NCBI GenBank assembly: GCA_003222535.1
Contig: QHWJ01000232.1
Span: 1 to 64,000, forward strand
DNA from: Acidobacteriota bacterium
GTDB taxonomy: Bacteria; Acidobacteriota; Vicinamibacteria; Vicinamibacterales; CAVVIG01
Direction: 5' to 3'
Length of the DNA: 64,000 nucleotides
This document shows positions 32,424 through 39,507 of the stretch, in pieces; the stretch's first letter is position 1, and every line of letters begins with the position of its first letter. The notes under the pieces are model-generated. The model was not told where the DNA came from. It saw only the letters and a list, made by a program, of their open reading frames with translations, and ran no database searches. A program made the position numbers and the translations under genes.

Positions 32424-32738
32424 TCATGGGTTGACGCGCGTGAGCCAGTACAGCGGCCGACGTTTGGCGTGGGCGACAGCCAGGATGAGCAGGTGCTGCT
32501 CGTGCTGTTCGAACGCGATCAGGTGGGGAAATCGTTGGATGGCCGCCTTGCGGATCAGCCGGCCTGCTGCCCGCGTGCCCGGCCATGCCGGGTAGGATTC
32601 TGGGGCGGCGCCAATTCGATCGAACGTAGCCGAAACCTCGGCGATGAACTCGCCACCCAATCCTGACCGTCGCTCGTCGTACCAAAGCGCAGCGCTGCGA
32701 AGCTCGGCACGCGCTTCACGATGAAGTTCGAGGCGCAC
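32424..32738 (-). CDS. ParE/RelE-family toxin
   Basis: A 104-residue protein with the ParE pattern: MRLELHREARAELRSAALWYDERRSGLGGEFIAEV, then YPAWPGTRAAGRLIRKAAIQRFPHLIAF and a terminal strand LLILAVAHAKRRPLYW. ParE-type toxins act on gyrase or mRNA. It overlaps the upstream antitoxin gene by 23 bp, the usual toxin-antitoxin order (antitoxin first). Gene appears intact. Confidence 0.88.
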   Translation of the reverse strand: MRLELHREARAELRSAALWYDERRSGLGGEFIAEVSATFDRIGAAPESYPAWPGTRAAGRLIRKAAIQRFPHLIAFEQHEQHLLILAVAHAKRRPLYWLTRVNP

Positions 32739-32964
32739 GCCGCTGCTCGAGTTCCTTCAGGATCTCGGTTCGCGCGGTCTCCCAGCTGATCGTCTGAACC
32801 CGACCTTCAGCGACCTCTTGTGAACGCCGTTCCAGCTCAGTCGCCCATGCAATGGCGACTTCATCGTCCGACTCCTCCAGGCTTGAAAGCAGTTCCTCTG
32901 CAACACGAGCGCGGTCAGCGCGAGTAAGGCGCAGGGCCTCGGCCAGCAGCTCGTCCGTCGACAT
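32716..32964 (-). CDS. Addiction-module antitoxin (TIGR02574-like)
   Basis: An 82-residue protein starting MSTDELLAEALRLTRADRARVAEELLSS, with the EVAIAWATELERRSQEVAEGRV helix typical of 'addiction module component' antitoxins that accompany ParE toxins. The ATG at 32964 has TACACT 6 nt upstream of the alternative GTG at 32967, consistent with a leaderless mRNA. With the toxin it forms a complete TA pair. Confidence 0.88.
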   Translation of the reverse strand: MSTDELLAEALRLTRADRARVAEELLSSLEESDDEVAIAWATELERRSQEVAEGRVQTISWETARTEILKELEQRRAPRTSS

Positions 32965-33049
32965 CACGTCAGTGTAGCATCGGTCCCGAAGTGTGCTCCG
33001 ATCGATCTTTCGGGGCTTGCGAGTTTGCTCTGTTCGTCAAGCTGGTTGG

Positions 33050-33076
33050 AACCGGCACAACGCGGCCGGTTTTCGA
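33050..33076. terminator. Possible terminator hairpin near the tRNA-Ala 3' side
   Basis: AACCGGC and GCCGGTT separated by about 8 nt form a stem, flanked by TTTTC on the plus strand. It lies 35 bp downstream of the tRNA-Ala 3' end (minus strand), but the T tract on that strand is weak. Confidence 0.3.
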
Positions 33077-33110
33077 CTACTTACGTCCAGTTTCGGAGGG
33101 CAAAAAGATT

Positions 33111-33186
33111 TGGTGGACCAGACCGGGATCGAACCGGTGACCTCATGAATGCCATTCATGCGCGCTCCCAACTGCGCTACTGGCCC
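33111..33186 (-). tRNA. tRNA-Ala (anticodon GGC)
   Basis: On the minus strand a 76-nt cloverleaf including the encoded CCA: acceptor GGGCCAG pairs with CTGGTCC, D arm AGCGCAGTTGGGAGCGC, anticodon stem CATGA/TCATG around loop ATGGCAT (anticodon GGC, alanine), and T arm CCGGTTCGATCCCGG. All stems pair. It reads GCC and GCU alanine codons, among the commonest in this GC-rich sequence. Confidence 0.97.
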
Positions 33187-33290
33187 ACGCGGATGAAGTC
33201 TTGACAGTCACCTCCATCGTAACCCCCCGAAGGGGCAGGATCAAACAACTGTTTTTGGGCAACAAATCGTCGAACCCACTCGATCCAGCG

Positions 33291-33911
33291 CTACCGACGG
33301 CCTCCGCCGCCGCTCGAGCGATCGGCAATCCTCTTCAAATAGTCCCCTTCTGTATCTATGTCGGTAAACGCCCCCTCGTCGGCGACCTCGAGGTCCCCGG
33401 CCGGCGACGCGTGCGCGCGCACAAGCGGCTTGGCGCCAGCGGATGGATCGGCCGCGCGCAGCGCGTCGAACAACGATCGATCGATGAGCAGCGGGTGGCC
33501 ATGGCGCGTGCCGGACGTTGGACGCACGACCGGCGCGCGCGTGCGCCGGTAACGTTCGAGGACGGCGCGAACCGTCGAGGCCGACACGAGCGGCACGTCC
33601 ACGAGCGTCACAAGCACGGCCGCAACCCCCGGCCGATCGACGACGCCGAGGCCCGCGACGAGCGACGAGAGCTGCCCGCGGTCGTACTCGCGATTCGCCA
33701 CGAAACGGGCCGGCAGGCCGCTCTCTGCAAAATGGCTGACGATCGCGTCCGCGTCATGCCCCACCACGATGATCACATCGTCCACTCCGGCCTCGAGAAG
33801 CGTCCGCACGATGCGCGTCAGGAACGAGTCACCGCCGTCGAGCGGCAGCATCGCCTTGGCGCGCCCCATCCGCGACGATCGGCCGGCCGCCAGCACAATC
33901 GCGGGAATCAC
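33291..33911 (-). CDS. MobA/MocA-like nucleotidyltransferase
   Basis: A 206-residue protein from a GTG at 33911 starting VIPAIVLAAGRSSRMGRAKAMLPL, the GT-A nucleotidyltransferase signature. VIIVVGHDADAI, LVTLVDVPLVS and GHPLLIDRSLFDAL fit MocA/MobA enzymes that attach CMP or GMP to molybdopterin. With moaE and moaD at 49 kb and fdhE at 41 kb, a molybdenum-cofactor role is reasonable. TATAAC lies 9 nt before the start. It is divergent from a zinc-ribbon gene over a 29-bp gap. Confidence 0.85.
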   Translation of the reverse strand: MIPAIVLAAGRSSRMGRAKAMLPLDGGDSFLTRIVRTLLEAGVDDVIIVVGHDADAIVSHFAESGLPARFVANREYDRGQLSSLVAGLGVVDRPGVAAVLVTLVDVPLVSASTVRAVLERYRRTRAPVVRPTSGTRHGHPLLIDRSLFDALRAADPSAGAKPLVRAHASPAGDLEVADEGAFTDIDTEGDYLKRIADRSSGGGGRR

Positions 33912-33920
33912 CCGGCCAAT

Positions 33921-33930
33921 GTTATAGAAT
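33921..33930. promoter_or_regulatory. Bidirectional -10 (GTTATAGAAT) between the MobA-like and zinc-ribbon genes
   Basis: Plus strand TAGAAT (33925-33930) is 10 nt before ATG 33941; minus strand TATAAC (33926-33921) is 9 nt before GTG 33911. The gap is only 29 bp, so the two promoters overlap and leaders are at most a few nucleotides. Confidence 0.5.
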
Positions 33931-33940
33931 CGCCGGGTAT

Positions 33941-34132
33941 ATGGGCGACGCCGATCTCCACATCCGCTGTCAGCGCTGCGGCGCGGAAATGGAGATGCGC
34001 GACCCGGGCCCCGGGATGCCCTGGACACCTGATCAGTTCTGGGTCTGCAATCGATGCGGACGTCACTTCTGGACCACGTACCCGCCACCCAACCGCGAGA
34101 AGGCAAAGCCCGCCACCGAGCCGGTCTCGTGA
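33941..34132 (+). CDS. Zinc-ribbon small protein, hypothetical
   Basis: A 63-residue protein starting MGDADLHIRCQRCGAEME with two CxxC knuckles (CQRC near residue 10 and CNRC near residue 36) around WTPDQFWVCNRCGRHFWTTYP. Likely a zinc- or iron-binding ribbon; function unknown. It is followed 11 bp later by a small acidic ORF. Confidence 0.75.
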   Translation: MGDADLHIRCQRCGAEMEMRDPGPGMPWTPDQFWVCNRCGRHFWTTYPPPNREKAKPATEPVS

Positions 34133-34143
34133 TAACCAGCTCC

Positions 34144-34311
34144 ATGGGTCACCCACCGATGCTTCGATATCATCTTGATGAGGATCTCGACGAGGATCCG
34201 GATGATGATGATGAAGACGACGAGGACGACGAAGACGATTTGGATGACGAAGACGACGAGGACGAAGACACCGAAACGTGGCAGGTATCGGTTGGACTGC
34301 CGTTCCCCTAA
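34144..34311 (+). CDS. Very acidic small protein, hypothetical
   Basis: A frame starting MGHPPMLRYHLDEDLDED at 34144 (or MLRYH at 34159), about 55 residues, whose middle 30 residues are almost all Asp and Glu, ending TETWQVSVGLPFP. The GATGAA-like coding is microsatellite-rich, but the ends are normal protein sequence. Possibly a cation-binding or histone-mimic-like protein. Low-complexity makes reality less certain. Confidence 0.5.
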   Translation: MGHPPMLRYHLDEDLDEDPDDDDEDDEDDEDDLDDEDDEDEDTETWQVSVGLPFP

Positions 34312-34325
34312 AGGTCAGAGAGTGC

Positions 34326-34354
34326 TTGACTTCGGGTGCTGAACTGCCTAGACT
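34326..34354 (+). promoter_or_regulatory. Promoter of the cold-shock gene
   Basis: TTGACT (34326-34331), a 17-nt spacer, then TAGACT (34349-34354). The predicted start near 34361 leaves a 5' leader of about 135 nt before the cold-shock ATG. Long leaders are known for cspA-type mRNAs, where they act as thermosensors. Confidence 0.75.
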
Positions 34355-34496
34355 GACCCCGGTTTACCAGCTCAGCTTACGCTGGACTCTCTCGGCCGGC
34401 CGCGCGTCCGACGGTTTGTGACCCTTCGCAGCCGCCCGCAACCGGCTGAGATCCCTTGGGATATCCCCGGGGGTTCGGAACGGAGGGCTTGGGGTT

Positions 34497-34703
34497 ATGC
34501 CAACCGGGACAATTGCACGGCTCCTGATCGACAAGGGCTTCGGCTTCATCCGCGACGAAAGCGGAATCGAACACTTCTTCCACCGCAGCTCCGTGCGTAA
34601 CGCCGTGTTCGAGCTGCTGCGAGAAGGCCAGCGTGTCGAGTTCACCCCGGAAGACTCGCAAAAAGGACCACGCGCCGGCGACGTCCGTCTGATCGAAGGC
34701 TGA
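34497..34703 (+). CDS. Cold-shock (CspA-like) protein
   Basis: A 68-residue OB-fold protein: MPTGTIARLLIDKGFGFIRD (RNP1 KGFGFI), HFFHRSSV (RNP2-like) and FTPEDSQKGPRAGDVRLI. Binds single-stranded nucleic acid and melts mRNA structure in the cytoplasm. It has its own promoter and long leader. Downstream is a heptamer hairpin and then tRNA-Sec. Confidence 0.95.
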   Translation: MPTGTIARLLIDKGFGFIRDESGIEHFFHRSSVRNAVFELLREGQRVEFTPEDSQKGPRAGDVRLIEG

Positions 34704-34726
34704 TCTCACCTGCGTCTGCGGGTTGC

Positions 34727-34795
34727 GGATTGGAGATTCAGACGAGTCTGCAATCGCGCGCAATCCGCATTCCTCAATCCGCAATACAATCTTTT
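34727..34795. repeat. GGATTGC-family heptamer hairpin
   Basis: GGTTGCGGATTGGAGATTCAG on the left pairs with CAATCCGCATTCCTCAATCCGC on the right. It separates the cold-shock gene from tRNA-Sec and could end the csp transcript. Confidence 0.82.
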
Positions 34796-34796
34796 C

Positions 34797-34893
34797 GGAA
34801 GTGAACGGGGCCCGGTGGCCCTCCCGGTCTTCAAAATCGGTCGCTCCCCGCTCACGCGGGGGGGCTGGGTTCGACTCCCAGGCGCTTCCGCCA
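34797..34893 (+). tRNA. selC: tRNA-Sec (selenocysteine, anticodon TCA)
   Basis: A 97-nt tRNA with features specific to selC: extended acceptor (GGAAGTG pairs with CGCTTCC), a long variable arm (CGCTCCCCGC.../GCGGGGG), anticodon stem CCGGT/ATCGG around loop CTTCAAA with anticodon TCA at 34831-34833, T arm CTGGGTTCGACTCCCAG and an encoded GCCA end. It decodes UGA as selenocysteine with SelB and a SECIS element. No selA, selB or selD lies in the window. Presence implies the organism makes at least one selenoprotein. Confidence 0.96.
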
Positions 34894-34905
34894 GCCTTCG
34901 CTCGA

Positions 34906-35029
34906 TGCCTCAACAGAGCGAGCTTCGGCTGGCAAGCCACGCGAAGTGCCTCAACACAGGCGAGCTTCGGCTGGCAAGCCACGCGAAGGGTGTCCGCCGA
35001 AGCGCGACGCGCGAAGGCGGACCTCACGT
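34906..35029. repeat. Direct 42-bp duplication and GTCCGCC hairpin after tRNA-Sec
   Basis: GCGAGCTTCGGCTGGCAAGC begins identical 29-bp copies at 34918-34946 and 34960-34988, each preceded by TGCCTCAACA. Then GTCCGCC at 34992 faces GGCGGAC at 35018. No integrase or attachment-site duplication of the tRNA end is seen. Confidence 0.82.
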
Positions 35030-35713
35030 TCGGAGAATCGCCGCGAGCACGTTGGCGGTACAGGCCAAATCCTCGAACACCGCGTCTGCTCCCGCGGCTC
35101 GTAGCTCTTCGACGCTGTGGCTTCCTGTTGCCACCGCGATTGATCGCGCCCCGGAGAAGGCCGCGCACGCGACATCCAGCGGCGTATCGCCGACGACGAC
35201 GGCGTCCGCCGCGGAGAACGACGGCCCGCCGCACGCGGCGATCCGCGCCACGGCTTTCGGCAGCAGACCGTTCCGGTCCGGCGCATCGTCGCCGAACGCC
35301 CCGCACGGGAAGTACCGCCACAAGTCGAAGTATTCCAGCTTGATCCGCGCCGCCGCCTCGTAGTTGCCGGTCAACAGCGCGAGGTACACGTCGTCGCGAT
35401 CCGCGAGAACATCGAGGAGCTCGCGAACACCGGGCATCACGCCTTTGCGCGCGCCAGGCTTTTCCAGCTCCATGACGAGGTGGTGAAGATAGGCGTCGCG
35501 GAACCGGCCGAGCGCGGGCGAATCGGGAGGAATGCCGTGGGCGGCGGCCGCGTCGGTCAGAATCCAGGCATCCGTGCGCCCGGCCATGTGAACGTCGCGG
35601 AACGCGTCGGGCACTCCACACACGGACTCGAACGCGAGGGCCATCGCGCGGGCGCCGGCGCCGCCGGTGAGCACAAGCGTACCGTCGATGTCGAAAAGAA
35701 GGAGCGAGATCAC
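35024..35713 (-). CDS. HAD-family phosphatase (phosphoglycolate phosphatase-like)
   Basis: A 229-residue protein from a GTG at 35713. Motif I is LLFDIDGTLV, motif II is LLTGNYE, the lysine is in LLPKAVAR and motif IV is VVVGDTPLDV, with a cap domain between I and II. It hydrolyses a small phosphomonoester. Substrate unknown; Gph-like or beta-phosphoglucomutase-like proteins are the nearest groups. The C-terminus lies next to the repeats that follow tRNA-Sec. Confidence 0.9.
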   Translation of the reverse strand: MISLLLFDIDGTLVLTGGAGARAMALAFESVCGVPDAFRDVHMAGRTDAWILTDAAAAHGIPPDSPALGRFRDAYLHHLVMELEKPGARKGVMPGVRELLDVLADRDDVYLALLTGNYEAAARIKLEYFDLWRYFPCGAFGDDAPDRNGLLPKAVARIAACGGPSFSAADAVVVGDTPLDVACAAFSGARSIAVATGSHSVEELRAAGADAVFEDLACTANVLAAILRT

Positions 35714-35773
35714 AGCCGGAAGCCGATTCTCGCTCGAGACCGCCTCCGGCGTCGCGCGGCGAAGTCGATCGGG

Positions 35774-35974
35774 CTAGTCGGCGGTGCGAACGTTGCCGGC
35801 GCGTGGCCCCTTGGCCGACGGCTCTTCATCGAACGTGACGCGCTGGCCTTCATTCAGCTGGTCGAAGCTCCCCTGGACGGAGCTGCGATGAAAGAACCAC
35901 TCCTGCCCGGCGTCGTCGCGAATGAACCCGAATCCTCTGTCGCGAACGAGCCGCTTGATACTACCACTCGGCAT
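35774..35974 (-). CDS. Second cold-shock protein
   Basis: A 66-residue CspA-like OB fold: MPSGSIKRLVRDRGFGFIRDD, EWFFHRSSVQ, and GPRAGNVRT. It is about half identical to the cold-shock protein at 34497 and shares the SAKGPRAG/SQKGPRAG end, so the two are likely old paralogues. Read leftwards; the next upstream 190 bp hold no other gene. Confidence 0.93.
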   Translation of the reverse strand: MPSGSIKRLVRDRGFGFIRDDAGQEWFFHRSSVQGSFDQLNEGQRVTFDEEPSAKGPRAGNVRTAD

Positions 35975-36171
35975 CCGGGTCTCCTTGGGCACGTGCGGGT
36001 GCCCGGAAGCGCACGAATATCAAGTTTCGTTCCACTGCTTCACAGGTTGAATCACGCGGATTTACGGTCGAGCCATGAAGCTCACCCACGTCGAGAGCCA
36101 CAAACGAATACAGGGGTGTACAAAAGCGGGGCAGAGGCCGGGGCTGGAGCCCGGCCTCTCGCTGCGGCGCG

Positions 36172-36636
36172 CTATTTCACGTTCACCGTGATCACCGAGC
36201 ACGCGCCTGGCATTGTATCGTGCAGGTCGTCGCCGAGCTGAAGGGCGAGCTTGTGCTTGCCGGGGGTCAGCTGGGAGTCGAACACGTCTTTGCCGTCGCC
36301 GAAGTGCACCCACGACGGTGTGCCTTTGACGATGGTCTTCCCGGGCGGCAGGCAGACCTGATCGATCCCGACGTGATAGTGCGCCTTGCCTGGGCGCACT
36401 TGCGCCTTCGTGAGGTCGCCCGGCGGCACGGGCGAGATCTCGATCCCCTGCGAGCCGAACTTCATATGCACCGGGCTCGTCACCGTCGCCCCGTTCTTCG
36501 GCTCAACAAAGAACACGCGGACCCTTGTCGCGGCCGCCTTTTTCGCGGCCGGCTTCTTCGTCTGCGCGCTCGCGAACGCCCCGAACCCGGCGACCATCAC
36601 GAGGGCCGGCAGCACCAGCTGCCTCCTGATTCTCAT
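36172..36636 (-). CDS. Exported DUF4399 protein
   Basis: A 154-residue protein from an ATG at 36636 preceded by AAGGAGAT at good spacing. It has a signal peptide (MRIRRQLVLPALVMVAGFGAFASAQ) and a lysine/alanine-rich linker. The DUF4399 body follows: VFFVEPKNGATVTSPV, GKAHYHVGIDQVCLPPG, TPSWVHFGDGKDVF and LTPGKHKLALQLGDDLH. Periplasmic or secreted; function of the domain unknown (histidine-rich motifs suggest metal binding). Confidence 0.9.
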   Translation of the reverse strand: MRIRRQLVLPALVMVAGFGAFASAQTKKPAAKKAAATRVRVFFVEPKNGATVTSPVHMKFGSQGIEISPVPPGDLTKAQVRPGKAHYHVGIDQVCLPPGKTIVKGTPSWVHFGDGKDVFDSQLTPGKHKLALQLGDDLHDTMPGACSVITVNVK

Positions 36637-36662
36637 AAGTGATCTCCTTTCGGCCACACATT

Positions 36663-37379
36663 CTAGCCGAGACCGCCCCCAAACCACCGACGACGGGGCC
36701 CTTCCTTCAAGCGGCCGGTGGCCGGTTCGAGCGTCAGGACCCGGGCGGCCACTGCGTGGGCAAAGGCCTCGTCCGTCGTCGCCGCCACGAGTGCCGCTCC
36801 GCGGCGGGCGGCCACGGCGCGCATCTCAGCGCCGAGCCCCGCAACCTCGTCCCGTCCCACCACCCCGCTGACGTGCTCGAGCAGCAAGACGGCGGGATCC
36901 AGGGCGATCGCGCGACCGAAGCGGACGCGAAGCGCCGCAGTCGCCTCGAGCGCCGCGACGGGCCTGGTCCACGAGCTCTCCGGCAGGCACACCTCGCGCG
37001 CCAGCGTCTCCGCGCGCGCACGCACGTCGTCTGGCGGCGGCTCGATGTCGAGCGTGAACGGCATCGCCAGATTCTGGATGACCGTGAGCCGATCGAGCAG
37101 CACGGCGCGCGAGCTGACGATGCCGAAGCGATCGACGGTCGCCAGCCAGTCCGCGCCGTCGGTGATCGCGGACGTCGGGCGCCCGAGCACGCGAACCTGG
37201 CCGGCGTCGGGCAGCGTGGCTCCCGTCGCGAGGTTGACGAACACTTCGGCGGCCGCTCGATCGAGGCCAAGGATCGCGACGTGTTCGCCGGCAGCGACCC
37301 GCAGCTCCGCGATCCGGAGCGGCCGCAGCCCGCGATAGTCCTTCGAGATGCCGTTGAGCTCGAGAACCGCAGGCGTCAC
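36663..37379 (-). CDS. Degenerate ABC-transporter ATPase-like protein
   Basis: A 238-residue protein from a GTG at 37379 with the overall ABC ATPase layout: LELNGISKDYRGLRPLRIAEL, then EHVAILGLDRAAAEVF where Walker A (GxxGxGKS) should be, then LATGATLPDAGQVRVLG, a helical domain, IALDPAVLLLEHVSG (Walker B-like, with Glu-His in place of Asp-Glu) and a H-loop-like region (VAATTDEA). The P-loop lysine and the LSGGQ signature are both absent, so ATP hydrolysis is unlikely. It could be a regulatory or structural ABC subunit, or decaying. The frame is fully open. Confidence 0.7.
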   Translation of the reverse strand: MTPAVLELNGISKDYRGLRPLRIAELRVAAGEHVAILGLDRAAAEVFVNLATGATLPDAGQVRVLGRPTSAITDGADWLATVDRFGIVSSRAVLLDRLTVIQNLAMPFTLDIEPPPDDVRARAETLAREVCLPESSWTRPVAALEATAALRVRFGRAIALDPAVLLLEHVSGVVGRDEVAGLGAEMRAVAARRGAALVAATTDEAFAHAVAARVLTLEPATGRLKEGPRRRWFGGGLG

Positions 37380-37383
37380 GACA

Positions 37384-37617
37384 AGCAGTCCGTGGTGCAA
37401 GTCCGTCGTCGCACCGAGAGCGGCGATGCGCCCGGCTGGGGCCCCCAGCGTGGCTGCCCGGCTGGGGCCCCCTGGCAAGGCCCGACAACCGAGCATATCG
37501 GGAATATGTGAGGGCGGGGCAACGAAGCCAGAGCCGGGGTCCCCAACGCGGCAGCCGCGTTGGGGTGGAGAAGGGATGCAGCGCCGCTCGAATGCAGATG
37601 GAGTTGCACCACGGGCT
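37384..37617. repeat. Nested palindromes between the ABC-like and membrane genes
   Basis: Outer arms AGTCCGTGGTGCAA (37385) and TTGCACCACGGGCT (37604) are inverted. Inside are a repeated CCGGCTGGGGCCCCC motif (37431, 37460) and a perfect CCCCAACGCGGC/GCCGCGTTGGGG palindrome at 37538-37563. No gene is seen in this 239-bp gap. Confidence 0.85.
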
Positions 37618-37618
37618 G

Positions 37619-38077
37619 CTAAAGCTGTCGATTGACCTCGTCGACGATGCGGCTCGATTCCATGAGGGCGGTGATTTCGATCTTCGCCGCCGCGAGATTA
37701 CACGCGATCGCGCCGTACGCGATCATCGCGTGGACCATGGGCGGCAGGACGCCGGTGTCGACGCTCGCGCCCAGGATCGCGGCCGTCATCGTCACGGCCA
37801 TGGCGAGCGTGCCGATGGAGAACACCGGTTTTCGCGCCACGGCGATGCGGCGGTGGTAATCACCCGCGACGGCGTGCTCCTTCATCGCGTCCTTGACGGC
37901 CTTTCCCTTGCCGATGAGATAGAACATCATCATCGAGTGCGCGAGCAGCGTGACCATCGTCGAGAAGATGCCGAACGAGATGTGGCGTGAGATGTCCGCA
38001 CCGCGCAGACCAAACACGGTGGTTGTGACGAGACCGAGCAGGCCGATGACGACTGCGGTGAGGAGCGCCTGAGCCAC
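37619..38077 (-). CDS. Membrane protein, hypothetical
   Basis: A 152-residue protein with four hydrophobic segments (about residues 4-24, 33-55, 86-108 and 112-130). The loop GKGKAVKDAMKEHAVAGDYHRRIAVARKP is strongly basic and probably cytoplasmic. No family motif recognised. The stop codon lies at the edge of the nested palindrome region. It is divergent from the methyltransferase at 38095. Confidence 0.72.
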   Translation of the reverse strand: MAQALLTAVVIGLLGLVTTTVFGLRGADISRHISFGIFSTMVTLLAHSMMMFYLIGKGKAVKDAMKEHAVAGDYHRRIAVARKPVFSIGTLAMAVTMTAAILGASVDTGVLPPMVHAMIAYGAIACNLAAAKIEITALMESSRIVDEVNRQL

Positions 38078-38094
38078 GAGGAAGTGGTCGAATT

Positions 38095-38616
38095 ATGTCA
38101 TCTTCGCCGTTCATCGTCGAATGGATCGACCGGGTTGCGCGCGGTGGAAGCGGCGAGAGGCGCGCGCTGGACGTCGCGATGGGCCGCGGCAGGTATGCCG
38201 TGATGCTGGCTCGCTCGGGATTCCGGACCTTCGGCGTCGACATCACGGCCGATGCGGTACACGACGCGATGGTGACGGCCGCGGCGGCCGGGGTGCGCGT
38301 GAACGGCTGGTGCGCCGATCTCACCCGCCATCCATTGCCCAACGCGCGATTCGACCTCGTCCTGGTCAGCCGGTATCTGCAGCGCGATTTGTTTCCCGCG
38401 CTGCGCGAGGCGGTGGCGCGAGGCGGCGTCGTGTTGTACGAAACCTTCACGACGGCCCAATGCGCGAAGGGCACTGGTCCCCGTTCGCCCGATCACCTGC
38501 TCGAACCGGGGGAACTGCTCCGGCGCTTCGACGGGTTCGACGTGCTGTTCTACGACGAGGTGACGGCGCCGGAGGCAGTCGCCCGGATCGCGGCAAGAAG
38601 CCGCACGCTCGGCTGA
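38095..38616 (+). CDS. Small SAM-dependent methyltransferase
   Basis: A 173-residue class I methyltransferase, TehB-like: ALDVAMGRGRYAVMLARSG is motif I, VDITADAV motif II, NGWCADLTRHPLPNARFDLVLV motifs III-IV. Substrate unknown. The C-terminal residue and TGA (LG-stop, 38614-38616) lie in CGGCTGAAGCC, a fragment of the palindromic repeat, so the natural end has been replaced. Confidence 0.85.
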   Translation: MSSSPFIVEWIDRVARGGSGERRALDVAMGRGRYAVMLARSGFRTFGVDITADAVHDAMVTAAAAGVRVNGWCADLTRHPLPNARFDLVLVSRYLQRDLFPALREAVARGGVVLYETFTTAQCAKGTGPRSPDHLLEPGELLRRFDGFDVLFYDEVTAPEAVARIAARSRTLG

Positions 38617-38662
38617 AGCCTTCGCGCTACGCAATCAGACCTTCGCGCCACGCGATCAGATC
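38610..38662. repeat. CGGCTGAAGCC fragment with CCTTCGCG(C) repeats
   Basis: CTCGGCTGAAGCCTTCGCG followed by CTACGCAATCAGACCTTCGCG and CCACGCGATCAGA, a short direct repeat of ACGC(A/G)ATCAGA. It spans the methyltransferase stop and the gap to the convergent PHP gene. Confidence 0.7.
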
Positions 38663-38673
38663 CGACTGCCTCT

Positions 38674-39507
38674 CTACGTTGTCGGATTCCGCTTCAGCCG
38701 GACCAACCGCTCGAAGTCGTCGCGTGGCAAGGAGACGTTGCCGGGATGGGCCGCGCCGTGCGACTCGTCCCCATGGTAGTCCGAGCCGCCGGACACGGCG
38801 AGGGTCAGCCGTTGAGCCATGGCGCGATAGCGGGCGATTGCATCGGCGTCGTGATCGGTGTGAAACGCCTCGATCGCGTCGAGACCGGACGCCGCAAGCC
38901 CCGGGATCCAGTTGTCGCGTCCGATCAGCCCCGGGTGCGCCATCGACGCGAGGCCGCCGGCGTCGTGGATCCGCGCGATGACGTTGTCCGGCGCGGCGCC
39001 TTCCCGCGGCACGAATCCCGGCCGGCCGCGCGACAACCAGGAGGTGAACGCCTCGTTCGTCGTCTGGACGTAGCCGGCTGCGACGAGCGCGCGCGCGATC
39101 CACGGACGGCCGACGGCCCTGGTCGGATCGTCGACAGCCGGGCGCAGGATGGCGTCCGCGTCGAGACGCAGCCCGAGCCTGGCCAGGCGGGCGATCATCC
39201 GGCCGACGCGGTCGAACCGCCGCTGCCGCTGCTCGGTCAAGAACACGCGGAGGGCGGAGGACCGTGGATCGATGAAATAGCCGAGGACATGAACGTCGGC
39301 TTCATCGCGGACGGCGGTGATCTCGATGCCCGGGACGAATTCGATGTCCGCCGCTTCGCACGCCCCGGCGGCCGCCTCGCAGCCGGCCACCGTATCGTGA
39401 TCCGTGACGCTCAACACCGTGACGCCCGCCGCGGCCGCGCGCGCGACGAGCTCGGCCGGAGCGCAGCGGCCGTCCGACGCCGTGGTGTGCGTATGAAGAT
39501 CGATCAA
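38674..39507 (-). CDS. PHP-domain phosphoesterase (YciV/RNase AM-like)
   Basis: A 277-residue PHP-family enzyme with four metal-binding blocks: IDLHTHTTASDG, VTDHDTVAG, PGIEITAV, and C-terminal MAHPGLIG and SGGSDYHGD. Such proteins are 5'-3' exoribonucleases or nucleoside 3',5'-bisphosphate phosphatases (YciV/RNase AM). Its ATG overlaps the TGA of the Fur-rubrerythrin gene (ATGA at 39504-39507), so the two are translated together. Confidence 0.92.
   Translation of the reverse strand: MIDLHTHTTASDGRCAPAELVARAAAAGVTVLSVTDHDTVAGCEAAAGACEAADIEFVPGIEITAVRDEADVHVLGYFIDPRSSALRVFLTEQRQRRFDRVGRMIARLARLGLRLDADAILRPAVDDPTRAVGRPWIARALVAAGYVQTTNEAFTSWLSRGRPGFVPREGAAPDNVIARIHDAGGLASMAHPGLIGRDNWIPGLAASGLDAIEAFHTDHDADAIARYRAMAQRLTLAVSGGSDYHGDESHGAAHPGNVSLPRDDFERLVRLKRNPTT

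Noticed and set aside
34797-35713. Genomic island inserted at tRNA-Sec
   Set aside because: No integrase, no repeated tRNA 3' end and no shift to foreign genes; only local direct repeats follow the tRNA.
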